64,000 nucleotides of DNA, taken from Leptura quadrifasciata. Taxonomy: Eukaryota > Arthropoda > Insecta > Coleoptera > Cerambycidae. Both the position numbers and the translations under genes were made by a program. The notes beneath the pieces were generated by a model. That model was not told the DNA's origin. It did no database searches and saw only the letters and a program-made list of their open reading frames with translations. The stretch covers positions 48,765,882 to 48,829,881 of the forward strand of contig OY776681.1 of the NCBI GenBank assembly GCA_963675555.1, in the 5' to 3' direction. Positions 46,301-56,948 of the stretch are shown here, piece by piece; position 1 is the stretch's first letter, and each line of letters opens with the position of its first letter.

Positions 46301-47086
46301 AAACAATCATTTTTAACTATTATAGACAAATTTACAAAATTAGGCCAAGCATTTCCATGTAATAGAGACGCCATATCGGTACAGGAAAAATTAATCCACT
46401 ATTTTTCAATCTACGGTATCCCAGAGACAATAGTCGTGGACAGCGGCACTGAATTCAAAAATGAAACAATTACAGAACTTTTAAAACTACAAAAAATTAA
46501 AGTACATTTCACTACCCCAAAACATCAGGAATCTAAATCACCAGTAGAAAGGTTCCACTCGACACTAATCGAACATTTACGAATTTTAAAACAAACACAT
46601 AAAGACTTTACTCCGACACAATTAATGCCCTACGCACTTATAGCTTATAATAATACAACCCACTCTTCTACCAAATATACACCTTTTGAACTTACTTTCG
46701 GACATACCAATCTCAGAGACCCATTCGATTTAATATCTACAACTTTCTATTCAGACTATATTTCAAACCACAAAGACAAACTAACGACATTATACCAAGA
46801 GATATCGAAAAATCAAGAAATTAATAAACAGAAAATAATCGATAAACGTAACGAAAAAGGCGATAGTCAACAACATTTTAAAATTAATCAAATAGTTTAT
46901 AAAAAGTTGAGTGAAAGGTCGAAAAGTAAAAATAAATTTGTCGGACCCTATAAATTAATCGAATTACTCACACATAACCGAGCCAAAGTAAAAAACTTAA
47001 AAAACAATAAAACTCTAATTATACACCTAAAAGAATTAAAGAAACCCCATAATATTTCAGGTTCTTCTTCCTCGAACCAGGAATAA
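43262..47086 (+). CDS. pol: Pol polyprotein (PR-RT-RNaseH-IN), -1 frame to gag
   Basis: The frame is open from 43262 and overlaps the end of gag by about 58 bases, so it is expected to be made by -1 frameshifting; the first ATG is only at 43475. The aspartic protease has IDTGSTRSF at about 43388. Reverse transcriptase motifs include WRVVIDYRKLNEQ, FSTLDLANGFHQIEM and the catalytic YLDD at 44675-44686. RNase H starts near TTDASNIALG (45120). Integrase has an HHCC finger (HQHEG...H...CEICQ, 46070-46200) and a D-D(35)-E triad with Asp at 46283 and 46439 and Glu at 46547. No stop interrupts 1275 codons. The last 34 bases overlap the env frame. Confidence 0.9.
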   Translation, partial: TTITTSGFSPDYQNTKFDVIHLNNYSPELTFIIIPEIDAKFLIDTGSTRSFINPKLAYTFFPNCIRNELFQVSTAHATSFHNEIINIPLFPSFNTTGNHKFYLFDFSEKFNGLIGLDLLSQIRAKIDLENYRLITPNAILPMYSTFQNFSNTNQEKKFEPYHITIPGRTQQVIKIPTIQDRGIGILHYTKTLNTEIPQSLVKIQNNETITTILNLSEKDVSLTISKPFNIELINEAEVNFFEEPPPYENIKCPQNYDNLLKQNLKNLRLSHCNKEEYEAIRNLCFEYRDIFHHEDVPLSFTNQIKHEIKLKNDSPIFTKSYRYPYIHKAEVNSQIQKMLDSKIIQPSNSPWSSPIWIVPKKLDASNKRKWRVVIDYRKLNEQTIDDKFPLPNISDILDKLGKCNYFSTLDLANGFHQIEMNPDDVSKTAFSTDTGHYEFKRMPFGLKNAPSTFQRVMNNILRGLQNEICAVYLDDIIIFSTSLQEHVQRLKSVFQRIRESNFKIQLDKSEFVKREVAYLGHLITPTGVKPNSDKISAIKNYPIPKTQKEIKSFLGLAGYYRKFIKDFAKISKPMTLCLKKDSKVVHSTEFINSFNHLKNLLMNAPILQYPDFTKPFVLTTDASNIALGNVLSQGTPPNDRPICYASRTLNETEQRYSVIERELLSILWACKIHRCYLFGNKFKIYTDHRPLVWLFNLKEPNSKLIRWRLKLEEYDFEIVYKNGKQNTNADALSRIQLNMNETEFIINNPGDTDQNILDFLRELAENPIQTSNTPNDTQNENANLETPTENQTINNQQKITVLQDIRINDQDETAHTSSNDTENNGIPILDEIINNKPIQIIIDKNPHPGIEMVQTNIDDRTIKTIKIPLNDPRSVIDTLKNYVDPNRRTYIYFRCKQLIPLFTQTYMLNFKPLKLFQCTKLVNNITEKDEQIILIKHQHEGKTNHRGINDTYDRLKINYYWKNMKNDITDYINQCEICQTAKYSRQNPYVPLVLTETPSKPFQILHMDLFFFDKQSFLTIIDKFTKLGQAFPCNRDAISVQEKLIHYFSIYGIPETIVVDSGTEFKNETITELLKLQKIKVHFTTPKHQESKSPVERFHSTLIEHLRILKQTHKDFTPTQLMPYALIAYNNTTHSSTKYTPFELTFGHTNLRDPFDLISTTFYSDYISNHKDKLTTLYQEISKNQEINKQKIIDKRNEKGDSQQHFKINQIVYKKLSERSKSKNKFVGPYKLIELLTHNRAKVKNLKNNKTLIIHLKELKKPHNISGSSSSNQE
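47051..47060 (+). promoter_or_regulatory. Putative env splice acceptor
   Basis: The pyrimidine/AT stretch AATATTTCAG falls at the 5' end of the env open frame, just after its preceding stop codon, and inside the end of pol. The donor was not identified. Confidence 0.5.
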
Positions 47087-48750
47087 CCCAACCGACCTAT
47101 CACAAAATAGAAGACAACCCCGGACTATTACCAATACGACTAGGGAGCACACAAATAACTAACACATACTGGTCTTTTATACAAATATTCGACTTACAAC
47201 CAATTGTTAATGAATTTCAAGACATAAAATCGAAATTTAATACCTTAAAATCATCAATAAAGTCTAATCAAACATATTATAGGGAATACTTTAATTCATA
47301 TAATATAATTCAAAATTTAGAATCGAAAATTCTGGAACAAATCAATCAATTAAACCCAAAATCAATAAGACAAAAAAGAGGAATAATAAATGGCCTAGGA
47401 TCTATCATTAAATGCTTAACGGGTAACCTAGATAACGAAGATGCCGAAAAATTCAATTTTAAAATAAATCAACTTCAAACTAATCAAAATAAATTCAAAG
47501 TTATTTTAGAAAACCAAATTTCTTTGCTAAATTCATCAATAACTAATTTTAATAATCTAGCTCGAAACCTGTCACATAATCAGTCAATGTTACAATCTCG
47601 AATTCGGCAAATCGAATATGCAATAAAAAACATGTCTATTAATATAATAACTGCTAACTATCACTATTTCATGGCGCAAATGGTCTTAAACCAAATTACA
47701 GTTATTTATCAAACGATCTATAGTATTCTCGATAAAGTAGAGATAGCTATATCCTTTGCAAAATTAAATACTTTGCATAATTCTATTGTTAGGCCTATTG
47801 ACTTATTTTCTGAAATACAATTAACAGGAAAATACCTAACAGACGTTAAATTACCATTGGAACCCACTTTAGATAATATTTTAGGATTCGAAAATATTGT
47901 AAATATTAAAAGTTATTCCAAAAATTATGAAATAATTTTTATACTCGAAATTCCACTAGTTGAACCTAATAGTTATCAATATTATCAATTATATCCTTTA
48001 CCGATGCAATATGATAAGTCTTACCAAATGATTTTACCTAAGAATACTTATTTAGCTTTAAGTGATAATAATTTTATACTTTCTAATGATAAATGTAAAG
48101 AAATATCAGCAGAGGAATATCTTTGTAATAGTATGAACCCAACTAAAATTAATCACAACGCACCTTGCGAAGTTAGTTTATTAAAATTCTCAAAAAATAT
48201 AGATAATTGTTACCCAATACCTGTCAATATTAATGAACTCCAAATTCAAAAGATAATTAATGAAAAATCGATTGTTATTGTACCACAACCTTTAGTTGCT
48301 GTTCAACAATGCAAAAATATTAAAGACAATATACCACTTTTTGGTAGTTACGTTATAGACTTAGACACGACGTGTACTATTAACATTGAAAACCATATTT
48401 TAAAAACATACTCTAATCCTAAAGTCAATTTTAAAAATATCGATCTTCCAAAACTTAATTTAGAAACAAAAACAAGTGATAAATTAACAAACTATAATCC
48501 CGGAACATTTGATCTTAATTTAATTAATACCCATCAACTATTAAAGACTCAGAGGGACTTAGAATCCCAAAAACAAGAATTAAGTAATATAAATAACTCT
48601 GTTTATATTTCTAAACCATCTATTTTTACAATATTATTGTATATTATATTTATAATATTTATCGTTTACCTGATATATACTAAATACTTTTCAAAATTTA
48701 AATTTAAAAATAATGATACAGTAAATTCAAATAATGATATAATTGTATGA
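47061..48750 (+). CDS. env: Envelope glycoprotein (errantivirus, baculovirus F-like)
   Basis: The frame is open from 47053 to TGA at 48748-48750, about 563 codons. It has no suitable ATG at its start, but AATATTTCAG ends at 47060, a good splice acceptor, so the start codon is expected from an upstream exon, as for other errantiviral env messages. RQKR at 47368-47379 is a furin-type cleavage site, followed by GIINGLGS and LTGNLDNED, the conserved fusion-peptide region shared with baculovirus F proteins. A C-terminal hydrophobic span (about 48625-48681) would anchor it in the membrane. Cysteines and N-glycosylation sites are present. It appears unbroken. The signal peptide could not be seen and may lie on the upstream exon. 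Confidence 0.8.
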
Positions 48751-48785
48751 AAAATCAATCAAACTATTAATTTTTCACTTAAGCC

Positions 48786-48791
48786 GGGAGA
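48786..48791 (+). other. Polypurine tract
   Basis: GGGAGA stands directly before the AGTT of the 3' LTR, the expected position of the plus-strand primer. It is short. Confidence 0.6.
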
Positions 48792-49001
48792 AGTTACGTG
48801 AGCGTATATCATATGTCTCCTTTGTTATGATAAATGCATACATCAGGTTTACGATAAGACCGAGGTTATAAATGCTTGTTAACATGTAAGATTGACTCAC
48901 TTCATAAGATTACCGCTAATTGTAATTACTGTTATTTTCTGGTGTAATAAAGTTTCGATTCCTTTTTAAAAAATTTGTTTTTCGGTCCAACGACCAAAAC
49001 T
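48792..49001 (+). repeat. 3' LTR of the provirus
   Basis: This 210-bp copy has the same sequence as 40860-41069. It is followed by the CGCA duplication at 49002-49005. Confidence 0.9.
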
Positions 49002-49005
49002 CGCA

Positions 49006-50445
49006 CAATGCGCGAGCATGTGAGTCAGGCAGTCACTAATTGGCGGTGAAACAAAATGTTTTATAACCGGTAGCGTCAATTATTATAAGCAATACTTTCT
49101 GGACAATTTACATGACTGGAATCGATAGCAAATAAACTATTTATATGATTTCAGAAAAAGGATTAATTTAATGGCCCCGGTATTACTGGTTATAATTCTA
49201 AATCAAAATACTATTTTTATATCCGATTTTATGTTAATTATTTCGAGCGTTAATTAATTCAAACAATTGACTCTCACGATTTAAACTACTTGCAATCAAT
49301 TTGTAATGAAAACGTTACCTGGTTACTAAAGAAAACTGAATTCTATCAGCCCTAGTTTATTAATTATTCATCTAAATAAAATTAGTGAGTTCCCATTTTT
49401 CCTCTCATGACTTTTAAATATAATCTTTCCCTGAAATTAAATTGCTTGACAGCGGTTTCTTCCCAATTTACTCTATATACGCGGTGGATAAGAAAAATCT
49501 ATGACTTTAAATTTAAATTAAAATGAGTATTTTTAAAACAAAAATGACTGGATTACATTCTCTTCTCTTCTATCTTACATAGGCGTCAACTCAATATTTG
49601 TACTTGCCAATACTGCATACGTTCGATAGCAATCATATCCCTTCGTAAACGATGGTAATTATGTACCAGCTTAAAGCAATGTTATATTTAATTAACAATT
49701 TTTATTTTAATAAAACAACAAATTTAGACCTGCAAAGTTTCAGGTACGAGATAAGATCAAAATTGTTGCTTCACGCATTTGTCGTTTAGATCTTCTAAAA
49801 GAGTAAAAAATAATTGACTAGCGAGAGTTGCAGTCATAGTAGTAGAAACAATTTGATTGTGTAATTAACCATTAAACCATTAAAAAGTTTTTATTTTGTT
49901 TAGCTGTGGCTTACAATACATTGATATTTTATTTATTTCATTTATTTCATTTATTTCATTTATTTGTACAAAGTGCACTAAGTGCAGTAATCCCGACTGA
50001 ATACAAATTTTGTTACAAAACGAATCCAGTTAGGACGGCGGATCTAATGCCTATGATGAAATATGATACCAATGATTTTAATTTATGAGATACTGTCATT
50101 GCCCTCCTATTATAGCTTAGGCAAATTAAAAATTTATTTTCCAAAGGTTACGATAAATGAAAGAAAACGCGTTACTAAAATTAAATAAAATTTACAAATT
50201 CTGGTCTGATATTACAGGAAAGCATACGAAAACCTGTTTTAATAGAGCTATTTACATATTTACAAAAACGATTTTATATGTCAAAAGTGAAATTAAAAGT
50301 AATTCTTGAAAACTAAATGAGACTCTAAAATATAAAATGAAAATAAAAGTTGTTCTAAATGAGTGAAAATAAAAGAATTCTGTTTAAAATAAGACAATTC
50401 TACTACAATCAGAAATTGTACATATCACTAAACATGGTTATACCC
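49006..50445. other. Unassigned flank right of the provirus
   Basis: A+T-rich sequence. TTTATTTCA repeats four times at about 49928-49965. No coding sequence is evident. Confidence 0.35.
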
Positions 50446-50990
50446 CCCTCGCAGGGCTAAGCCAGTTTTCAGTACTTTCCCAATGTTACCTCTGATGGTA
50501 GAGGGGTAACCCCTCGTGAATTAGTTTATGCGTATGAGGTGTCGCATTATGACTCCTCATCATGGTCAAGTTAGCGGTAAGTATGGAATTACCCACTTTA
50601 TATTTAAAAAACCTGTCCGCCGTTTCTTGTATATAATCTCTGATCATTTGGATATTTGCATCATTGTGAATTTGAATAATGGGTGTGTATCTATTAGACT
50701 CTGTCAGTAGTCTAAGGATCTTATTTTGTGTCCTCTGGAGGCGGTTGCATTGCGCATCAGAAATAGTATTCCATGACGCACATGCATATGTGAGGATTGG
50801 TTTAAAAATGGTTTTATATAATGTTATTTTGTTGTCCTTAGATAAAGTGCTCCTTTTGTTGACTAAAGGATATAGTCGACTTAAGGCAGCATACGTAGAT
50901 TGTGTAATTCGTGATGCGATATTAATAGTAGTACTTGTACATTCGTGGGCGCTGACTTGCAATTTCAATATCTAACTTGTTATTTAGTTG
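50446..50990 (-). pseudogene. Jockey-like LINE C-terminal fragment
   Basis: On the minus strand an open stretch of 160 codons encodes ASRITQSTYAALSRLYPLVN, LYKTIFKPILTYACASWNT and RLQRTQNKILRLLTESNRY. This is the region after the reverse transcriptase in jockey-clade elements. It is unbroken but 5'-truncated. A 3' tail was not clear. Confidence 0.7.
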
Positions 50991-51595
50991 CAAAAATGGC
51001 AATAGCCTTTATTTCAACAAAAACAATTGACCTGAGATAATCCGCGACGTGCCAATAGAGAGAAAATTTAAAGACTAAGAGAAAACAGTCAAAACGGACA
51101 GAATTTTATGCAGGGTTAAAAGTTAGGGCCTAATCGGTGAGTATCAATGTATGTACTTGCGAGTTCAAAAACCTTAGGAGAGGATGGCACAATGACACAA
51201 AACATCTGACCGAACTCTATTCTTTCTTATCGAATATCTTATAAAAACTCCAAGTTTCAAATGTAATGTATATTTTACGTTCATCCTCTAATCCCCAATA
51301 TATTTATCAGTTTTATGTAAAGGTACCGACTAATGCCGTTATTAATCTATTTATTTATTGCCATTAACTTGTGCCGTATTTACACTCGCAAAGATAGTAG
51401 TATCACATGTAATAAAAATTAACAGAAAGTCCATTACAATTGTATTGAGGATGTTATCAATGACTCCATTGATAACTGAAGAGTCTAATTCCTGAGATTG
51501 TAGTACGGCCACATTACGGACATACTCTCCAGGAACGTAGATTCTTCTTTGATTTCTTACAATGGGTCCATTATACGTTGCAGTCACAGCCCTCC
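50991..51595. other. Unassigned sequence
   Basis: Short frames only; no repeat partner was found. Confidence 0.3.
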
Positions 51596-52250
51596 ATTGT
51601 AAGCGTCTCTTGACTTATCCTCCCAATTATTCACAGTTCCGACCCTTTAAGTACTTCTTTATACCGCTTTAGTTGCCCGCGATCCTTCCAGAATATATAC
51701 TAGAATATATACTTGGAAGATCTGTTCTCCATCATCCAAACAACATACTCAGCCCACAAGAGGCGGTATTTTGATATTAGGACTGCTATTACATCGAGGA
51801 ATGTGAAGTACTTCATATTGGGTACATGGTTAAACCACTTGATGCTTAATAATTGCATGTGTCTCTGTTGTACATTTTCTAAAGTTTTGGTGTGTCTTGA
51901 ATTGGAAACCCAGCAGCCGTACGTAAGAGTGAAAATAATGGTCAAATCATGACTATTAAATACACGTTGCTTCAGTGGCCAGAAGGCTCTTGATGCAGCC
52001 CTTATACGCATCTGAATCTCGGAATATAAGTAAGATCTGTTGTTAATAATACTACCTAGTTAACTGAATTGTTCAACATTCCCTAGCGGAACTTCTGAGA
52101 TGGTGATAACTTCTTGGTTAGTTCGGGTGAGACGGACATCACTTTATTGATTTACATTTTGGGCCTAAGGTGTTATAATCCCACGTGTATGTATTAACGG
52201 TGAACTGTCTTTTCTCAACAGACCTGACGAGTAAGGTATAATAATCATCC
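51596..52250 (-). pseudogene. RTE-like LINE, diverged third copy
   Basis: The minus strand reads ADDYYTLLVRSVEKRQF near 52200-52250 (catalytic box), then RAASRAFWPLKQRVFNSHDL, LTYGCWVSNSRH, QQRHMQLLSIKWFNHVPN and LLWAEYVVWMMENR. These correspond one by one to motifs of the copies at 5870-6561 and 12748-13905, but with many more changes. It is an older or separate subfamily member with frameshifts. Confidence 0.65.
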
Positions 52251-52292
52251 GCATATTGTATTGTATCGTATTGTATTGCATTGCATTGTATT
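52246..52292 (+). repeat. Degenerate (TATTG)n microsatellite
   Basis: Repeats of TATTG with TATCG and CATTG variants lie at the upstream edge of the LINE fragment. Confidence 0.7.
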
Positions 52293-53220
52293 ATATGATT
52301 TTGATATTATTATCATTATTAATACCAAAATAACTGTATATTGATATAATCGTACGTAAAAATATGTATTAGTAACACATATTCCTAGGTTGTATGTCAC
52401 TTTTAAAATAGTTATAATAGTTTTGTTAATTATCTCTAACCGTGTTCAGTTGTGTATAATAAAATTTAAATATAACATATGATTGAGAATGCATTTAATT
52501 CATTATGAATATTTCATTATAATTGCTTAATTTGTATGATATCACTTTTCATATAATTATTACCAGTATAATAATACCAAATCAAAAATATATAACAGTA
52601 TATTAAGAGACTTATAAATGACACATCTAACTAGTTGAAAATAATACATCACAAATGTTTGTATAAAATTGTTTACGCCGTATTTTATCATTCTTGGAAT
52701 GTTAATAGTATGTTAATTAATTATCATAGTTCCGATCATATAAAAAAATTGTTATAATAACAAATGTAGGTGAATAAAATTAATGCTTTACATATTTTTA
52801 GTCGTATCATTATGAAAATAGATTTTATTATGACACTAAAACATAATAACTTTTATTGGGCATATAACGACATAACAGTAGCCTAAAAATTACACTGGGT
52901 TTAACATATACCTAGTTTATGGATGTTTATTGGTTATATGACCTAAACATGAAAATAAAATGTTTACCGGGACAGTAATTTTTTAAATATTTTCACAATT
53001 TTCTTATTCATTTTATAAGGCTCCCAAGTTTCAGCCCTATATGTGGATTTAAAATCCACCTTCACCCTCTAAATCCATCCCCAACACTACTTGCGTTGTG
53101 CTGCCATGTTAACTAAGTGTATTGATATTGTTAAAATTAAATCTCATTGTCAGTGTCAATAAATTTATTTTTATCAGTAGATATTGTTGTCGTTTGTGTG
53201 TGCTCTAAAATTTATGATGT
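52293..53220. other. Unassigned A+T-rich sequence
   Basis: No frame or repeat partner was recognised. Confidence 0.3.
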
Positions 53221-53225
53221 GATGA

Positions 53226-53420
53226 CCGTAACGACATGTTTGATAGCCTTCCTGAAGTATCGGATAATGCTATAACGAAAGCTACGCTAGAGTTGCTGTC
53301 AGAAAAATTAAGAAGTATGAAATCGTTTATAAGAGGTTTAACAAATGGTGTAAATGAAACAAGATAAATCAAATATCTGAACATTTTTCTGAAACTGAAA
53401 AAATTAATATAAAATTCCAT
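53226..53420 (+). pseudogene. Possible Crypton/KIAA1958-like tyrosine recombinase, N-terminal relic
   Basis: One frame reads DSLPEVSDNAITKATLELLSE. A shifted frame continues with KKYEIVYKRFNKWC, then stops near KINQISEHF. From memory this order (…LLPEKSRxxYExxYxxFxxWCxxK…) is the core-binding start of tyrosine-recombinase elements of the Crypton/KIAA1958-like kind that are abundant in arthropods. The catalytic domain is absent. About 60 codons with at least one frameshift support it, so this is tentative. Confidence 0.5.
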
Positions 53421-53709
53421 CACCATATTTTTATACAAGTCGATTCTGCTCTAAAGAAATGTGAATACAAAAATTTGGAAAAACCATGTTTTTTACGTTT
53501 TTATTGCACAATTATCAAAACAACAAAATTAAAAGCTGTGTAAACGGTCATTATTAACATTTTTTACCGCAAATTCGGTACCTTTATAATTAAATTTTCA
53601 GAATATTGATCGAAAAATTCTCATATGGGAGCACCATATACTCTGTTCTAATTTCGCAATAAAGCGCGTGTTATGGTGAGATATTTTCAATGAAATTCTT
53701 TTTGCCCTT
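53421..53709. other. Flank containing an older dispersed repeat
   Basis: Around 53660-53709, and again after the SINE, the sequence weakly resembles 25590-25700. The SINE therefore landed in an older repeat. Confidence 0.35.
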
Positions 53710-53717
53710 AAATTCGA

Positions 53718-53940
53718 CTTGAGAGGTAAGCACACCTGAAATCTCACTTAGAACTCCCAGGTTGAATTCCCGGCCGAGGGGCTGGGTTTTTTTCTAAAGA
53801 AGAAATTAGACGGATATAACACGCGTCTACGTCTATGAATATGCAGCCCCCTCCCGTACAAGGCTCTCTCAGAGCCTTCAGGGAAAGAAGGGGTCGCATT
53901 ACCTGTAATGTGTTATGCTGTTATATGTTTCTTATGTTAT
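53718..53940 (+). mobile_element. tRNA-derived SINE, copy 2
   Basis: The head CTTGAGAGGTAAGCACACC and the B-box-like GGTTGAATTCCC are tRNA-like, with the first bases of the head missing. The body has the stem AAGGCTCT/AGAGCCTT at 53860-53878 and the tail CATTACCTGTAATG, as in the minus-strand copy at 810-1025. AAATTCGA flanks the unit on both sides (53710-53717 and 53941-53948), an exact 8-bp target duplication that fixes the ends. The ~223-bp length is typical for a SINE. Confidence 0.8.
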
Positions 53941-54029
53941 AAATTCGAATTGTTTTGGTAATAGCATTTAATGGGCCCTGTTATAGCGCTCTATTAAAAT
54001 TTCACTACGCGAGTATACTGAAAAATATA

Positions 54030-54700
54030 CATTAACTAACAAAGCTCAGTTATCTAGCTGCGCCTGTTTATCAGGTCATGTGGTTTGGTATTTTATTAAC
54101 AAATTGCATGACAACTTGTAACATTATAGCTTACTTGGAATACTCTTTTTTCAATGCCTACTCGTATCCACTGTAAATGAGCAAGGAATGCTTCTCTTTC
54201 GTATAATTAGGAATACAATTCTATTTTATTGTAATTGTACTATTAAGCGTGTACAGAGACCATAACACCAACATGTTAGAAAAGTGCTATTTGCTTTCTG
54301 ATCTTCACCCACATGGAAATTTCGGAATATTACAGTTGTTACCCTTAATATGCAATTTACCTTGAGCTGTCAGGACACAGTCATTTCTAATTTACTCCAA
54401 CTGAACTGATATCCACACCCTTCCCCTAGCTCAACCTGGGGTAAAATTGGCTAGGTATATTTTTGTCATTTTCTCCGCATGCGTTTGGAAATAATTTAAC
54501 TTTTTTATCATTATTCTCTGTGTTAGCCTGTTGCTGGCCGCACTCTTCATACATATAATGAGGACACATATCACAAGATTTTTAAGCATGACATCAAAGG
54601 AATCGCGGTGAAGAACACGAAATCTCATTTATTAGGAATATTAAGTAAATAAGTTATGGGTGCAGTACCGTGCCAGGAGGGATTTCAGTAGCAAAATAAA
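54030..54700 (+). repeat. Dispersed direct repeat R2, copy 2
   Basis: The partner of 31405-31965, with extra material near 54330-54410. The end GTGCAGTACCGTGCCAGGAG corresponds to GTGCAGTGCCGTGTCGGGAG in copy 1. No conserved frame is present. Confidence 0.6.
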
Positions 54701-54859
54701 ACATTTGAAAAAATTGCCAACTTGTGCAGAATTATATTAACAAACTAACAGCGCAGCTATGATCATACAACTCTGAATTGTAGGCTTAGAAATTTGTATT
54801 AATTAATATATTATCAGGCAAAATAATATTATTATTTCTAACAAACAACATCCCAATCA

Positions 54860-56948
54860 TTATAACTAAAGGCATAAAAACCTCTGCAAGAAATATACGA
54901 ATTTTACACTACATAAGAAAGTACACAAATGAGGCATTCTTCTTTAACTATTACGTAAAATACCGTAATATTTACAAAAGAAAGTTATTAAGGCGGCAAA
55001 AGAAAACTATTACAATAGTAGAATGGAACAAACAAGTAATAAGTCCAAAGAGAGTTGGGCAATTATAAACGAGCTTAGAGGTAAAAACCACCGTTCAATA
55101 AAAACAACTATAAATTCGAATGACCTGAATAGCTATTATTGTTCAATTGCAGATAAATTAACTGAAAAAATAATCCCTTTAAAAGATCCTCTGAGTTATA
55201 TGATGGAAATAAATAATAACCAAATACTACATTTGTACGATACTAATATAGTTGAATTGACAGAAATTATTAAGGACATAAAAAATAAAAATGTTTCCGG
55301 TATTGACGAAATGTCTATAAAAATATTTGAAAATCTACCAGAATCTGCTCTGGATGTACTGGTTTGTCTTATAAATAGCTCTTTTCAGTCAGGAGTTTTC
55401 TCATCTTTTTTAAAAACTTCTCTAGTTATCCCACTATATAAAGGCGGGGATGTCGAAAACCCATCCAACTATCGGCTCATATCATTAATTTCCACGCTAG
55501 CTAAAATTATAGAAAAACTAATAAAAAAAAGAGTTACTGAGTTTTTGTTATCTGTCAATCTGCTTAGTGACAATCAATTTGGCTTTCAACGCCATAAAAG
55601 CACTAACGACGCAATGTTCTCCTTTCTAAATACTGTTTACACGAAACTAAATGAGGGGAGATCGCCGCTGCCATATTTTGCGATCTGTCAAAAGCCTTTG
55701 ATTGCGTTCAACATGGGATATTGTTGCAAAAATTGAAGCGCTATGGTTTCAGAGGCATTATTCTTGAATGGTTTAAATCATATCTGTCAGGCCGTAAGCA
55801 AATTGTTAAAAATCCAAATAGGTCTGACGAACTTTACATAAACTGTGGGGTACCTCAAGGCTCTGTTCTTGGTCCAATTCTATTTTTACTGTATATTAAC
55901 GACATAACTACTATTAATATCACAGGAAAGTTTACCCTATTCGCCGACGATATTGCAATATTATGGCATTGCAAGGAAAAAAATATTCTGCATGAAAGCA
56001 TATGCAACGACATTAAGAAAATCAAAGATTGGTGTGATTCGAACTTACTGCCGTTCAATATAGGAAAAACAAACACAATAACTTTTAAATGTGATTTGCC
56101 AGATATATCCCTAGGGAACCATGTACTTGAAAACAAAACGTGCTTGAAATTTTTAGGATTAAATATTGATTGCAAATTAAAGTTTAGAGAACATATTATT
56201 GGTCTAAATAGTAAGCTAGCATCTGGATGCTAGGCAGTCAGGGTGGTTTCAAATGAATTAGGATATTCAGCTGCCAGAGCTGTATATTTTTCATTAATCG
56301 AATAACATCTGAGTTATGGGATTGCGTTTTGGGGCGTATGTAGTAAATTTCTCTTGCAACAAATACTTGTCTTACAAAAGTGTGCCGTTAGATATCTGTG
56401 TAAGGCTAGGGCTCGCGACTCTTGCAAAGAACTATTTGTAGCCAACAGAATTCTAACTGTAATATCTATTTTCATATTAAATACAATAGTCTTAATTCAT
56501 AAGTACAAAAATAATGTTTATACGACCTCAACATATAGCACTCGACAAGTAGGTAATATTACACTGCCAGTCCCAAGAACTACACTTGTCCGCGATTCTG
56601 TGGTTTACAATGGTCCTAAAATGTATAATCACTTACCGGGCCATATTAGGGACATCGTCTCCAATCAGGTTTCAAAAACGCAGTGCAAAATCTACTTATT
56701 GATAAACCATATTATGAAATAAAGGAATATTTAGATGATACATTCTGATGTAGATATATATTATGTTTTAATGTTTCACTAAAAAATGTGATTTGTAGCT
56801 TGTTTTATTGTATGATATTATGTTTATAGTTTTATATATTTGTATTTTATATAAGTTATATATGTATAATTCTATTTGTTTTATGCTTTGTCAACAAAAT
56901 TATTCTTCTGAACAATACAGTATATTTTGATTGATTGATTGATTGATA
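54860..56948 (+). pseudogene. CR1/jockey-superclade LINE, RT and C-terminus
   Basis: The pre-RT region starts near KGIKTSARNIRILHYIRKYT (54870). The reverse transcriptase has SGIDEMSIKIFENLP, LKTSLVIPLYKGGDVENPSN, NQFGFQRHKSTNDAM, GVPQGSVLGPILFLLYINDI and LFADDIAIL (catalytic, near 55940), followed by LKFLGLNIDCKLKFREHI. A C-terminal domain runs to 56722. The 3' end is a (GATT)n tail at 56928-56946. A frameshift near 55680 and stops near 56232 and 56305 inactivate it. The copy is 5'-truncated, without endonuclease or ORF1. Confidence 0.8.

Larger units (their letters stand above)
40860..49001 (+). mobile_element. Full-length errantivirus-like (gypsy-type) provirus
   Basis: The element is 8142 bp with 210-bp LTRs that I read as identical, a 4-bp target duplication (CGCA), a tRNA-Ser-type primer-binding site, and gag, pol and env in order without stops in any domain examined. 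LTR ends are AGTT...AACT inverse repeats, typical of insect errantiviruses. Identical LTRs mean a young insertion. Members of this group are insect endogenous retroviruses that replicate in or near the germ line and can make enveloped particles. The leader from 41085 to 41975 is long, about 890 bp. Confidence 0.9.
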
